A DNA stretch of 64,000 nucleotides from Aricia agestis (taxonomy: Eukaryota > Arthropoda > Insecta > Lepidoptera > Lycaenidae): NCBI RefSeq assembly GCF_905147365.1, contig NC_056419.1, positions 4,161,501 through 4,225,500 of the forward strand, written 5' to 3'. Position numbers and translations under genes: made by a program. A model generated the notes under the pieces. The model did not search any database and had not been told where the DNA came from. It saw only the letters and a program-made list of their open reading frames with translations. Positions 20,025-30,831 of the stretch are shown piece after piece. Numbering within the stretch: position 1 is the stretch's first letter; every line of letters begins with the position of its first letter.

Positions 20025-22224
20025 CAGATTCTAGATCCTAATCCGGTGTTATGATATATGGTATATTTTATTGACAAATTGGCTTTTTAATTTTTTTTAT
20101 CTGATTCTCATTATAAGCTAGTTTAACTGACAATGCTTCAAAAGAAAATCGTTATAACTTCCTAACTATTTGATTGAAAGGATAGAAGTAAAGGAATTTA
20201 TTTAAGACGAAAACTTCCTTTATCTTTTTCGAATAAATTAAAAGAATCAGAGCAAATGAGTAATTTTTTTTACTAAAAGCCAGCTTACTTACTTAATTAA
20301 AAAGAAACACTTTTTTAACTTTGTTTTTTCTATGTTTAATTCCACTAGATTCATAACATATTTCCTGTGTAAGCGTTTTTTAGGCTCTATCAATAATGAG
20401 TATACTCGTAACTTTAGTTACAGGATTCTCACAGAGATGGCGCCGAGGGACACTTACATCGCGCTATCGCTTACTCGTAATAATAAACATTAATGAATTC
20501 AATATATACAGGTTGGAATATAAATAAAACTATTTTACTACAAATATTTTTGTAATAACTGTTTCTGCTCAGCATCCGAGTAGTTAAACAGTTGCATTAC
20601 GGTACGCTATATACGGTTAAAGTATAGGTAAAGACCAATGAGTAACGTTAATTCGTTAATGAGTAGGGGTGGGTCGTTATATTGTGATTTACAAGAAAAT
20701 ATCTACAGGGCGACACCTCCTACGTATATTATCGTAACTGCATATGACCAACTTTACAGTACGACAGATTAAAGATTTGGAAACAGATTTTTCATGATGG
20801 TGGTTACAAATAACATTATATAATTATAAACATTGGCATACAATCAGAAAAATATGAATAAAATAATACTCTTTAGCTTTACAAGGTTTTATTTAATTTC
20901 ATCTAGTTTTTTGTAAAAGTCACACACGATATTTGTCGTTGGATTACATCATTCGCTAACTAGCGTATGTGTTAGTTACTATAGTATACATGGTAAATTA
21001 TAGACTGACACATAACGTATATTACAAATACGATATTTTACTATGTTGTGTGTCAGTAAAATATTATTGTAAGTTATACTTAACATAATTATCGATGGAA
21101 AATTCTTGTAAAATCATCTAAGTAGTATCTAACAAATTATAGATTACTGAGAAGGATAGGTTAATGAAAATAAAAGGAATATAAATAAAAGACATAGGTA
21201 TGTTATAAGATGTAGATAATTGAAGTTACACTCCCTGGAGTCTTTGAAAAAAAATTTATAAACTTGTTATAGGTACTTACAAATAAAAATTATCTTCTAG
21301 TAACTATATCCAATAATAAGAAATAATGTGAACTAGTTGCAAAGTAACAAAAATATATTAACTCTTCTATTAATCAGTCTCAAAGTAACAAAATGCAGTA
21401 TTAGTTTTTCTCTTATTCTAGGTACTTACCCTTTTTAATTTTAGCATAATTACTAATCTTACCAAAAATAATCATATTATCATTTAGTAACAATGTTTCA
21501 TCAACGGCTGAATCGCTTAAATTATTTTGGTCTTGAAACATTCGTGGCAGCCCAGGGAGGGTTTATGTTGGGAGATAGGCAATAAGAGGTTCATCGGATC
21601 ATCTCGTTTGAAATAAAGTATTTTTGTGTACTTTAATATTTTCGTAAAGTACAAAGTACAATTGCCTGAAATAACGTACGTAATAACCCTAGTCCCACCT
21701 AGTCTGTCTGTCTCCAGGTTTTAACTCAAGAACTGCTTTAGCTAGACTTATGAAATTTTAACAGATTGTGTATTTCTGTTGCCGCTATCGCTATAGCAAC
21801 AATATGTACTCGGCGAAACGAGGCGGTAGTGGTCACTGACCTTTTTAGTCTAGGCGCTAAATGAAAAATGCTCACACAGCACACTCTATTTAGAATAATA
21901 TATTTTAAGGATAAACATTAATTAATCTGTGTCTTATAAATAAAGACAAATATTATTATTTATTACAGATTCATCGGAAAACCTCTTGGTAACACTAATG
22001 ATAATCTCCAACTTTTTATGTGTAAGTACTTACACCTAAATGAGTTAATTTTTGCTCAATACGGAAAAACAAAGATTTTCATTTCATTTTATTTTTATAT
22101 TTTCATTTTAGTTTTTTTTAACGGGCTTTGGCCCACCACACATTCCCACCACTGTATATTCTCCTGTGTCGCCAGGATCGACATGTCGATCCTGCCATTC
22201 TAGTAAGTAGGTACATATTATCAT
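20025..22224. other. Mostly unassigned AT-rich region with two repeat scraps
   Basis: A partial CATCAATCAATGACTG-family piece (CATCGCGCTATCGCTTACTC) lies at about 20395-20500, and a diverged GGGTTCCGTACC-family piece (CTGTCTCCAGGTTTTAACTC, CTGTTGCCGCTATCGC) at about 21685-21825. The rest shows no gene. The short frames near 22018-22203 have no domain. Confidence 0.45.
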
Positions 22225-22420
22225 TCACTAGATGTCGCCCGCAACTCCGTTGCGCCAAAATTCGTTTATCGCGCGGGAACCGTACATTTTTCCGGAATAA
22301 AAAGTATCCTATGTACTTTACTGGGACTCAAACTGTGACCTTTCGAAATTTCATCAAAATCGGTTTAGCTGCTTAAGCGTGAAAACTGAAGAGGTAGCAG
22401 ACAGACCACGGGCTGCTAAT
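22225..22420 (+). repeat. LRU copy
   Basis: It begins CTAGATGTCGCCCGCAACTC, then CGTTGCGCCAAAATTCG, GGGAACCGTACATTTTTCCG, AAAATCGGTTTAGCTGCTTA and GAGGTAGCAGACAGACC. It is the plus-strand form of the unit seen in reverse at 6905. Confidence 0.7.
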
Positions 22421-22424
22421 GCCT

Positions 22425-22556
22425 AATGCAGCAGCCCGTTTCACTGCGTCCTGTAATAATTATGTACGCGTATCTCTATAGTACCATCGTTCTCACAGAG
22501 AGGGCGCTGATAGTTGTCTGCATCGCGCTATCGCTTACTCGTAATGCGATGAACAT
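22425..22556 (+). repeat. CATCAATCAATGACTG repeat, 3' part only
   Basis: CAGCCCGTTTCACTGCGTCC, TCTCACAGAGAGGGCGCTGA and GCATCGCGCTATCGCTTACT match the last third of the copies at 15580 and 17412. Confidence 0.6.
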
Positions 22557-22686
22557 AAGTTGAATATCAAGCTAAGTATCCAATTATGCTTTTATCATAT
22601 TAATTTTAATTTTTAGGAGAGCGGCGCAACGTTTTTACGTAGTTAACCGTTCTCTTCAATTAAGTTTAGTTTGTCCAGATAAGTTA

Positions 22687-23104
22687 TAACCACGCGTTTT
22701 AACTTAAAACTTAAAGTTATGGTTATAGCTAAATATGGCGTCCTTTAGCTTTAATCTTTAACCTTAACTAAAGAAATTCACAGATGTCTGTTGCGTTTAT
22801 TTTCTTATTCAAGCTACAGAGTACACAGTACAGATATAACGGGATTGACAGTATATAAAAATATTATCTGTAAAAATCGTCAGGGAAAAATAGTTGAAAC
22901 GTTATAAATGAACGCTGCTGGTGAAGGAGAACTGTCAAAAATGGCGTTTTTGTATGATGACAGCGTTAGTTTCTTTTTTCGCCACGTGCATTTTAAACCT
23001 TGTTGAGCTATAGGGTTATCGTTAAATATGGCGTCTTCATGGCGTTCATTTTTAATATTTTGCATTGTAGTTAAAGTTATAGTTAAAGTTAGTTGGTGCA
23101 ACCC
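22687..23104. mobile_element. MITE of the GGGTTGCACCA group, left TIR degraded
   Basis: The right end GTTAGTTGGTGCAACCC is intact and preceded by GTTAAAG repeats. The middle carries the same module as 13867-14217 (GGTGAAGGAGAACTGTCAAA ... TTTTTTCGCCACG). The left GGGTTGCACCA is not visible, so the start is approximate. Confidence 0.6.
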
Positions 23105-23500
23105 AATCTTAAATAAGTAACACGTTATTAAAATATTATGACATAAGTATGTAAGTAATAATAATAAAATACTTAATTATAATAATTAGTAATATTGTCA
23201 TAGTAATATTGTAATTAATTATATAATTACCAACAGAATACACATTGTAATAATATTATAACAAAACAAAGTGATCGATTGAAAACAACCAGTTTATCGG
23301 TGATTAAAAATTGATTTCGTGTTTAAAATAACTTTAATTGTACGAAACTGATGAATGACATTTATAACATTGAATAAAAAAGATCCGTAGGTACCTATTT
23401 AAGGTCTGCAAGTTATTACAAACACAAAATAAATTTAAAGTAACCGAAGTAACTACTATTTTTTGCAATTAATAATTTAGGCTTATTATTATTAGGCTAT
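23105..23500. other. Unassigned, very AT-rich spacer
   Basis: Runs of AATAATATT-type sequence occur. I see no gene or repeat unit. Confidence 0.35.
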
Positions 23501-23828
23501 ACGTGGGAGAGCCATGCTTCGGCACGAATGGTCCGGCTCGACCGGATAAATACCACGTTCTCACAGAAAACCGGCCTGAAACAGCGCTTGCGCTGTGTTT
23601 CGCCGAGTGAGTGAGTTTACCGGAGGCCCAATCCCCTACCCTATTCCCTTTCCTACCTTCCCCTATTCCCTTCCCTTCCCTACCCTCCCCTATTACCTTA
23701 TTCCCTCTTAAAAGGCCGGCAACGCACATGCAGCTCTTCTGATGCTGCGAGTGTCCATGGGCGACGGAAGTTGCTTTCCATCAGGTGACCCGTTTGCTCG
23801 TTTGCCCCCTTATTTCATAAAAAAAAAT
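23501..23828 (+). mobile_element. SINE-B (Metulj-like), longest copy
   Basis: The head ACGTGGGAGAGCCATGCTTC is intact, followed by GCGCTTGCGCTGTGTTTCGC, GAGTGAGTGAGTTTACCGGA, a long CCCTACC/CCCTATT tract and the full tail ending CCCCCTTATTTCATA and an A run. The length of the pyrimidine tract varies between copies. Confidence 0.88.
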
Positions 23829-23869
23829 ATATAATCTTACGGCTTTTACGATTTGACGGTGACATAATA

Positions 23870-24002
23870 ATAGTGTGGTCACTTATCAAAGTATATCCAT
23901 ACCAAATTTCAGCAAAATCGGTTCAGACGCAGCGGTTTGGGCGTGGAGAGGTAACAGACAGTCAGAAAATTTTTCATATTAATTATAATATTAGTATGTA
24001 TA
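23870..24002 (+). repeat. LRU copy, 5' shortened
   Basis: It starts near AAAGTATATCCATACCAAAT and runs TTTCAGCAAAATCGGTTCAG, TGGAGAGGTAACAGACAG to the usual end TATAATATTAGTATG. Confidence 0.6.
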
Positions 24003-24169
24003 ATATATTTTAGTTGCGAACCCTAATTCCAAGTGTCCAATAATGATGGCTTACCCTATAATTTACCCTGGTACCGACTGTCCTTGTAGTCAAACATCTG
24101 GCCAGTAATTTAGTTGGACAATCACAATTATCGTACAATATTTAGTTCCAATGTTTAGTTCGCCTTTGG

Positions 24170-24262
24170 CCAAACGAGCAAGCAAATCATTAGATGAAAA
24201 AAAAAGATACCGTCACCATTCAGCCGCAAGTCGCAACACTAGAGAAATCGTAAGTGCGTTGA
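24170..24262 (-). repeat. Diverged relative of the SINE-B / LINE tail
   Basis: CCAAACGAGCAAGCAAATCA, CCGTCACCATTCAGCCGC and GTAAGTGCGTTG follow the order of the complemented tail (GCAAACGAGCAAACGG ... GTGCGTTGCC) with many changes and an A-rich insertion. It is probably an older or related family. Confidence 0.45.
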
Positions 24263-24459
24263 CTCATCGAATTATCATGGTGTCTTAAAAAAGTGGCGGA
24301 AAATAACGTGTAAATTTTTGAAATATCATTTTATCATCTATGTCCTATCACTCTCCTACTTGAGGTAGGTATTTCGGATTTAATTTAGGTACAACAAAAA
24401 CCATAAAATTAGTTCTTAACGTTACATAGATAATAATAATATTATGATTGCTAACAATC

Positions 24460-24905
24460 AGCCAAGTGCGAGTTGGACTCACGCACGAAGGGTTCCGTAC
24501 CATCATAGAGCAAAAATAGGTAAAAAATGTGTTTTTGACTTTTTTTGTATGGGAGGCCCTCTTAATTATGTATTTATTTTATTTAAATATTATTATGTAA
24601 TTATTAAACTATAAATACAACAGCTGAGTATTTTTTCAACACTTCAAGTGCCGACCTATTGCCATTATTGATATCGGGCAAAAAATTACCCTTAAATATT
24701 TAATTTATTTTGTTTTTAGTAAGTATATGTTGTTATAGCGGCAACAGATATAAGTAGGTACGCAATCTGTGAAAATTTCAGAAATCTAGCTAAGTATATA
24801 ACCGTTTTTGAGATACAGCCTGGAGACAGACAGACGGACAGATAGACATCAAAGTCTTAGTAATAGGGTCCCGGTTTTACCCTTTGGGTGCGGAACTCTA
24901 AAAGG
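24460..24905 (-). repeat. GGGTTCCGTACC repeat, minus strand, near full length
   Basis: It begins GCCAAGTGCGAGTTGGACTC, ACGCACGAAGGGTTCCGTAC, and ends CCGGTTTTACCCTTTGGGTG CGGAACTC. Internal GCGGCAACAGATATA and CAGCCTGGAGACAGACAGAC match the complement of 11558-11985. Both family ends are present. Confidence 0.7.
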
Positions 24906-25318
24906 AAACCTTTTGTTAAGTCATCGATAGCTATAAATTACGATTTGCTCTGACAAAATACCATCACAGCCATGATATTATCATGCTATTGTAAAATGAG
25001 GTTATAAGCAATCTATAATATAGGTACAGATCTTTGAGGCCATGATTAAGTAATATTTTCAATTGATATTTAACTATATTGATCTTACACAAGTACGCTA
25101 CTTAAGATCTATAGATCACACAATAGCCTTGCCAAACAGAAGCTGAGGTACAATATGCTAATCACATTATTGTAAAATAAGCATTCCATAAAGATAGGAT
25201 CGGTTATGGCACCAATACAGTAAATCGATTTTCAGAAAATATGTTTTTGATATTATCTAATGCAATGAAAAGTGATATAAGTAACTAGTAAGTTCTTAAT
25301 ATTTTAATTCATACTTTC
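24906..25318. other. Unassigned AT-rich spacer
   Basis: I see no gene or repeat; it ends at the left TSD of the RTE element. Confidence 0.35.
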
Positions 25319-25525
25319 ATAGTTAAATTCCTAAAAAGTAGGCGTAGGGATGTGACGACCCCGCCGCCCGCCTGATGGTAGTTCTGTCTCACAATAATTA
25401 GTGTGGGATAGATCTAACATCAAGCGCAGTTAGTCAACCGAAGGATGGCGGTAAAACCATCAACGATAGGGTCAGTGAAGAAATCCATGGTCATCAATGG
25501 GCTGCAGCATTGATGGTTTGATTCA

Positions 25526-25990
25526 TTGGCCCCCTGTCAGATTGCCAATCCGCGTGCTCCGCGTGGCAATTATGAGCAAATGTCTCTTATGAAACGCACC
25601 AGAAAAAGATGGCCCCTAGTTCCCGGTAGCGGTACTATTCCTGGCCACGGTAGCGGCCATGGTAACGGCACTGCGAGGGGTGCTAAGAATCTCCGGGCTA
25701 CAGATCGCTACCACCAACTGGACCTGGCGACGTACAACGGACGAACGCTTAGACTCGAAGACCACCTAGTCAAACTGGAGGTAGAATTGGAAAAAATCCG
25801 TTGGCACGTATTAGGGTTGTGCGAGGTCCGAAGACAAGGGGAAGACACCATGACTCTGCCATCGGGTCACCTTTTCTACTTCCGAGAGGGAGATCATACA
25901 TCCCGGGGCGGCGTGGGATTCCTCGTCAACAAATCTCTCGTTGACAACGTTGTCGAGATCTCGAGTGTGTCGGAGAGGGTAGCGTTTTGA
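25526..25990 (+). pseudogene. RTE endonuclease domain, N-terminal fragment
   Basis: In intact elements this part of the polyprotein is an APE-like endonuclease that nicks target DNA to start reverse transcription. The frame contains LATYNGRTLRLEDHL, EVRRQGEDTM, FYFREGDHTSRGGVGFLVNK, which are the early blocks of RTE endonucleases (often annotated in moths as craniofacial development protein 2-like). A stop at 25988 in this frame is followed by continuation in the next frame (LRLTDRYSLKIVQVYAPTS), so a one-base change has split the reading frame. The catalytic late motifs (the SDH region) are absent because of the deletion at about 26140. Non-functional. Confidence 0.85.
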
Positions 25991-27138
25991 GACTCACCGA
26001 TAGGTATTCTCTCAAGATAGTACAAGTGTACGCACCAACCTCGACACATTCCGATGACGAAGTGGAGACCATGTACGAAGACATCTCCAAGGTCTTAAAT
26101 ACCACCCCTAAGACCCACTTCAATGTTGTCATGGGAGATTTTATGTGGCACAATGAGTACAGGCAGCCATTGTGCCTTGCCTTTGTGGACTATGAGAAGG
26201 CTTTTGACTCTGTTGAGACCTGGGCTGTTCTGGAAGCCCTGCAACGATGTCAAGTCGATTGGCGTTACGTCAAAGTTTTGAAAAGTCTATATAATGCCGC
26301 GTCTATGTCCGTCCGAGTACAGGGGGCCACAACAAGGCCAATCTATTTGCATCGAGGAGTGAGACAGGGGGATATTATTTCCCCGAAACTGTTCACAAAT
26401 GCGTTAGAGGACGCCTTCAAGACCCTAAACTGGAAAGGACGTGGCATAAACGTTAATGGCAAGTACCTCTCACACCTTCGTTTCGCTGACGATATCGTCA
26501 TATTGGCAGAATCGTTGGAGGACTTGCAGAAAATGTTGAACGACCTAAATGAATCTTCCCGGCGGATCGGTCTCGGGATGAACTTGGACAAGACGAAAGT
26601 CATGTTCAACGAACATGTTCTCCCGAGACCGGTTGCAGTCAACGGTGTCTTTCTCGAAGTCGCAACGGAATATGTCTATTTGGGGCACATACTGCAGGTA
26701 GGTAGACATAACTTCGAGAGAGAAACCGATAGGAGGATACAGTTGGGTTGGGCAGCATTTAGGAAGCTAAGTCACATTCTTACGTCGCATATTCCGCAGA
26801 GCTTGAAGACGAAAGTCTTCGATCAATGCGTGCTTCCCGTAATGACCTACGGGGCGGAAACCTGGCCTTTTACAGCAGGGCTAGCTCGTAAGTTTTCCGT
26901 CGCTCAGCGTGCAATGGAACGCGCTATGCTCGGAGTTTCGTTTTCGTTTTCGTTTTTGGCGGATAAGCTTCGAAATGAAACAATTCGTCAAAGAACTAAA
27001 GTCACCGACATAGTGCAGAGAATCAGTACGCTGAAATGGAACTGGGCTGTCTTCGAGCTACGTGAGCTCGAAGAACAGACGATCGCTGGAGTAAACTTAC
27101 TCTGGAATGGAGACCAAGGCTGGGAAATCGGGGTGTAG
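25987..27138 (+). pseudogene. RTE endonuclease remnant joined to reverse transcriptase
   Basis: Residues 1-52 continue the endonuclease to NVVMGDF; the next residues, MWHNEYRQPLCLAFVDYEKA, are already at reverse transcriptase motif A. The join therefore skips the end of the endonuclease and fingers region, roughly 450-500 residues by comparison with the family. Reverse transcriptase motifs are present: FVDYEKAFDSVE (A), RGVRQGDIISPKLF (B) and LRFADDIV (C, FADD). Later come DQCVLPVMTYGAETW and the thumb/connection part. Near residue 315 a small TTCGTTTTCG repeat inserts SFSF. The normal C-terminus (WRSLREAYVQQW) is found in another frame at about 27210-27260, so at least one frameshift lies after 27040. 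Dead copy. Confidence 0.9.
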
Positions 27139-27559
27139 GTCTACCTCCAACTAGGTAGGACGACGATCTCCGCTTAGTTGCAGGCCCATGTTGGATGCGA
27201 GTAGCAGGAGATCGGTCATCTTGGCGTTCATTGAGAGAGGCCTATGTCCAGCAGTGGACGACTATAGGCTGATATGATAGTTAAATTCGTAAAAAATATA
27301 GAAGAGATGCTTTAACCCATCAAGATTCAAGAATCAAGCCCCATAAGAATAGTTTATTTTGCACAACAAGATGAAAGAACAAGGATACAAACAATTAATA
27401 ATTTACCATTATATTGTGTGATGCCAAAAATGGACCCCAGCTCCGCATTATCAGCGGGTTGCTGCACTGATTTTCTGCTGGGACCAAGGTGTGACATCAC
27501 AATAATATAGTTTGAGCAATACAGACAGAAACAAGGAGCATACTGAACATAACATAACA

Positions 27560-27716
27560 AAACCTCAATTTTGAAAGTCGGTAAAAAATGTAACCTATGT
27601 GTTACTCCAGGATGTCAGCTACCTTGTAAAATTTTGTCGAAATCGGTCCAGCCGTTTAAGCGTTAAGTAACAAACATAGAAACTCATATACTTTCGGCTT
27701 TATAATATTAGTAGGA
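27560..27716 (+). repeat. LRU-related repeat
   Basis: TTTTGAAAGTCGGTAAAAAA, TTGTCGAAATCGGTCCAGCC, GTTTAAGCGTTAAGTAACAA and the terminal TTATAATATTAGTAGGA are typical of this group. No GACA tract is present. Confidence 0.6.
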
Positions 27717-28138
27717 TTTGACGATGAAAGTGCCGAAATAAGCATGCGAATATGCACGACAAATGGCCGAAATATGCACAAAATATGCACTATCGAAAGT
27801 CACATAAGTATTATTAAAATTTATTATTTTTTTTAAGAGTGTACCGGTGGCACCGTAAATAAATTCGCCATTTTTTTATCATTTCATTAAATCGGGAGTT
27901 TCTCATTTCTTCAAATACAGTACCAATAAATAATTTTTTACCAACATTTTCCGATTGCAAAATTTTCAACTTCCACTCAAAAGCCTAATCTTGAACTCAA
28001 AAGCCAGTGGCAGCTAGGCTTTCTTTATTTTATGAAAGCTGAAAGTTTGCCTGTATATGACCCCTGTGGAGGTAAGAACGAACTATTTATGAAGTTTCCG
28101 TCGCGGTTAGTTTAGGAGGTATCGAGTTCCGCAACAAA
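27717..28138. other. Unassigned spacer
   Basis: No gene was recognised. ATATGCAC is repeated near 27745-27790. Confidence 0.35.
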
Positions 28139-28252
28139 AAGGCCGGCAACGCACCTGCAGCTCTTCTGATGTTGCGAGTGTCCATGCGCGACGGCCAACT
28201 TTCCATCAGGTGACCCGTTTGCTCGTTTTCCCCTTTATTTTATAAAAAAAAA
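28139..28252 (+). mobile_element. SINE-B / Jockey-type LINE tail, 5' truncated
   Basis: Starts AAGGCCGGCAACGCACCTGC and ends TTATTTTATA plus nine A, with a few deletions (CGACGGCCAACTTTCC in place of CGACGGAAGTTGCTTTCC). Like the copy at 6096, it holds only the part common to SINE and LINE. Confidence 0.75.
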
Positions 28253-29199
28253 GCAATCTAGAACAAAGCAAGAAGTTAATCATGTTTTATGATCCCAAAA
28301 GACGTTATTAAAAAGAACAACGCTGTAATGATCTCCATGTTTTGAAATTGTTACGAAACTCCTTCATTAAACGAGCAATGTACTCGTAAATGTAAACTGT
28401 ACAATATAGTCCAATTTTCTTTAGTTCACTTTAAACGGAGTCCGGAATTTTCAACATTTTAGTTCCGTACGTTGCATTACGCTGTTATGCGGACGGTCTG
28501 CCGGTTTGCGTTGACCTCCCCTGCCTCCTCCTGCGCCTGTAGATCTGGGGTTGTCGGGGGATTCTGAAGGGAGACATAAGGTCTTGTTGCCTGGACGCGA
28601 TTTACGTGAAAGCATGCTTCATTTGTTTCATGCTGGAGGCGGTAGCCAGACTATTGTTTATGAGAACGGCCAATTATGTCTTTACAATACACTTCTTCTT
28701 TATGTTATTTTTGATAATGCGCGACTTTATGTAATACGACCCTTAGTTACTGTTTTCGAGTTTATTTTTTAATCTGCATTCAGAAAAAGATGACAGTGCT
28801 TTGTTACCCAGTGCGTTTCAAACTAACCTTTATGTGAAACAAATGAAGACGTGAGTAGATGAGCACTCTAACCAACATTTTGTGACGAACCTTCAAACTT
28901 ATCTACTTCATCACCTGGCTTATATTATATCTGGTTACTAATAAAATGATTTTTTTTCTATTTTAAACCCAAAATAAGCAGTTTATGTAACATTCAGGAC
29001 CAACCTTTAAACTTATCTAGTTCATCACCGGGCTTATATATCTGGCTACTCATAAAATTAACAGTTTTTCTATTTAAAACCATTTCCCTGCCCTAAAGCC
29101 TCCATTTATGCAAAAAAAAACTGCATTTCTTTACTGTTACTTATCGTGCTCTTTCACTAACGTCCTCAAATGTAAAAAGATATTCAATGAAAATATATA
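28253..29199. other. Unassigned region with a diverged tandem duplication
   Basis: Bases 28886-28970 and 28998-29080 repeat one another: CTTCAAACTTATCTACTTCA against CTTTAAACTTATCTAGTTCA, continuing to ATCTGG(T/C)TACT(A/C)ATAAAAT. Near 28500-28690 the sequence is GC-richer and holds a 73-codon frame (28551-28772) with no known domain. Confidence 0.4.
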
Positions 29200-29312
29200 A
29201 AGTGCCGAATAGGCTGTACACAACTTTTTTGACAGATTCTCCATACCTGATCTGTTAAGTTAATTGGTGGATAGCCTATTCGTCACTTATCAGGAAGTGG
29301 TGAAATAGGCCC
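29200..29312. mobile_element. MITE of the GGCCTGTTTCACCACTTCC family, left end lost
   Basis: It starts inside the left TIR (AGTGCCGAATAGGCTG) and ends with the full right TIR ATCAGGAAGTGGTGAAATAG GCCC. It lies about 150 bases before a complete copy. Confidence 0.7.
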
Positions 29313-29466
29313 TTGGATACTTTACTTTCATCGTATTTTACGGATTTATATCTAGCTTAGTGTTTAGTTTTTGTTACAAATTAAACTTATAATGTGGGAG
29401 ATTATTAGGACAAGTTTCAAGGTAGGAGATATTGTAGGAACTTTCAAGTTAATGAAGAAACATTAA

Positions 29467-29605
29467 GGGCCTGTTTCACCACTTCCTGATAAGTGCCGGA
29501 TAGGTTAACCACTTAACTTGACCGATAAAGTATCTATGGAGAATCTGTGAAAAGAGTTGTGGATAACCCATCCGGCACTTTATCAGGTAGTGGTGAAACA
29601 GGCCT
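29467..29605. mobile_element. MITE of the GGCCTGTTTCACCACTTCC family, complete, TAA duplication
   Basis: The 139-base element starts GGGCCTGTTTCACCACTTCC TGATAAGTGCCGGAT. Its right end is the complement with minor changes. TAA lies on both sides (29464-29466, 29606-29608). Other copies lie at 29200 and 44664-44942. Confidence 0.8.
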
Positions 29606-29608
29606 TAA

Positions 29609-30107
29609 GAAAATCATAAAGAGCCTATGATAAACGTAAAAGATAAGGCCCTAAACATGCTAAGAGCATATAAATTGGACATTTGGTAAAAACTCACAAT
29701 TCAAACAAGAAAAATCCATCTGAGCCCCAGTTACAGCAGAATTGATAGTAGCCTCCAGCCCGTATGATTTTTATACACGCGCACCTTAATACCCGTAATA
29801 CATTCATCACTATTATCACAAAAGCGTCATACCGAAATAGCCTCTATACAGAAGCCTCAAGGCGCAGTATCGGATGAAGGAATAAATCTGTGATACAGTT
29901 TGTACGTTACTTTAGCCTCCAGGGGACTATTTACGCCCGTCCGCTCAGCCGGAGTGATTGTTAACTATGAAGCAAAGATTATAAGCCATCAGTATCGAGA
30001 CACGATACTCTACGACAGTGACCTAATATTACAGGTTAAGCTAAATAAAGATAGGTCTAATTTACACCTACGAGCTGTTAGGCGGGTTTTAATACAATTT
30101 GTAGCCA
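29609..30107. other. Unassigned spacer
   Basis: I see no gene. A 94-codon frame (29900-30184) runs into the next MITE and has no domain. Confidence 0.35.
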
Positions 30108-30110
30108 TAA

Positions 30111-30579
30111 GGCGGAGCGCAGACGACATACTATCCGTGACGCACTTTTTAGTCCGTGGAAGTAGAACCTATTTTTTTTTATGAAATAAGGGAGATCACC
30201 TGATGGAAAGCAACTTCCATCGCCCATGGACACTCGCAGCATCAGAAGAGCTGCAGGTGCGTTGCCAGCCTTAGGGTATAGGGTAATAGGGGAGGCAAGG
30301 GATGAGAAGAGAAGGGAATAGGGTAGGGGATTGGGCCTCCGGTAAACTCACTCACTCGGCGCAAGCGCTGTTTCACGCCGATTTACTGTGAGAACGTGGA
30401 ATTTCTCCGGTCGAGCCGGCCCATTCGTGCCGAAGCATGGCTCTCCCACATATAAAATTACGTATGAAACCTATGCAAGTTAATATGCGACGTGTGGCGC
30501 AGACGTGTGCGTTACTGCATAGGTTCTATTTCCACGACTAAAAAGTGCGTCACGGATAGTCTGTCGTCTGCGTTGCGCC
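30111..30579. mobile_element. MITE with GGCG(G/C)AGCGCAGACGAC TIRs, TAA duplication, SINE inside
   Basis: The left arm reads GGCGGAGCGCAGACGACATA, CGTGACGCACTTTTTAGTCC, AGTAGAACCTAT. The right arm is its complement (ATAGGTTCTATTTCCACG ... GTCGTCTGCGTTGCGCC). TAA flanks both (30108-30110, 30580-30582). A SINE-B copy occupies 30172-30450, so the unbroken element would be about 190 bases. Related copy at 32744. Confidence 0.82.
30172..30450 (-). mobile_element. SINE-B (Metulj-like) nested in a MITE
   Basis: It starts with nine T, ATGAAATAAGGGAGATCACC, carries CCATGGACACTCGCAGCATC, the purine-rich middle and GCGCAAGCGCTGTTTCACGC, and ends GCATGGCTCTCCCACA. The canonical GGGGGCAAACGAGCAAACGG is partly deleted near the T run. 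Confidence 0.85.
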
Positions 30580-30605
30580 TAAATAGTGGTAAACATTTTT
30601 ATGTG

Positions 30606-30790
30606 GGAACTAGATGGCGCCCGCAACTCCGTTGTGCCAAAATTCGCGATGCAACCGTACATTTGTCTGGGATAAAAAGTATCTTATTGTCCTTTTACGG
30701 GAAACAAAGTATCGCTAGATCACATTTCAGCAAAATCGGTTCAGCGGTTAAGGCGTGAAGAGGTGTCACTGATAGACAGACACAGAATTT
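30606..30790 (+). repeat. LRU copy
   Basis: ACTAGATGGCGCCCGCAACT, TGCCAAAATTCG, GGGATAAAAAGTATCTTATT, AGCAAAATCGGTTCAGCGGT and AGACAGACACAGAATTTATT. It is directly followed by a SINE-B head at 30794. Confidence 0.7.
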
Positions 30791-30793
30791 ATT

Positions 30794-30831
30794 ACGTGGG
30801 AGAGCCATGCTTCGGCACGAATAGGCAGGCT
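30794..30831 (+). mobile_element. SINE-B head only (3' part missing)
   Basis: ACGTGGGAGAGCCATGCTTC GGCACGAATAGGCAGGCTC matches the SINE-B start; the sequence then turns into unrelated A-rich DNA. Loss of the 3' side is unusual for a retroposon. Confidence 0.7.

Larger units (their letters stand above)
25338..27276 (+). mobile_element. RTE-clade LINE, internally deleted, with 19-base TSD
   Basis: The element lies between two near-identical direct repeats, ATAGTTAAATTCCTAAAAA at 25319-25337 and ATAGTTAAATTCGTAAAAA at 27277-27295. This fixes both ends and shows the 5' end is not truncated. A 5' leader of about 190 bases precedes an apurinic endonuclease fragment and a reverse transcriptase fragment. 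The 3' end has the usual short RTE terminus, GAGAGGCCTATGTCCAGCAG and a TGATATGA-like tract. A complete element should be about 3.5 kb, so about 1.5 kb is missing between the endonuclease and the reverse transcriptase. Confidence 0.9.
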
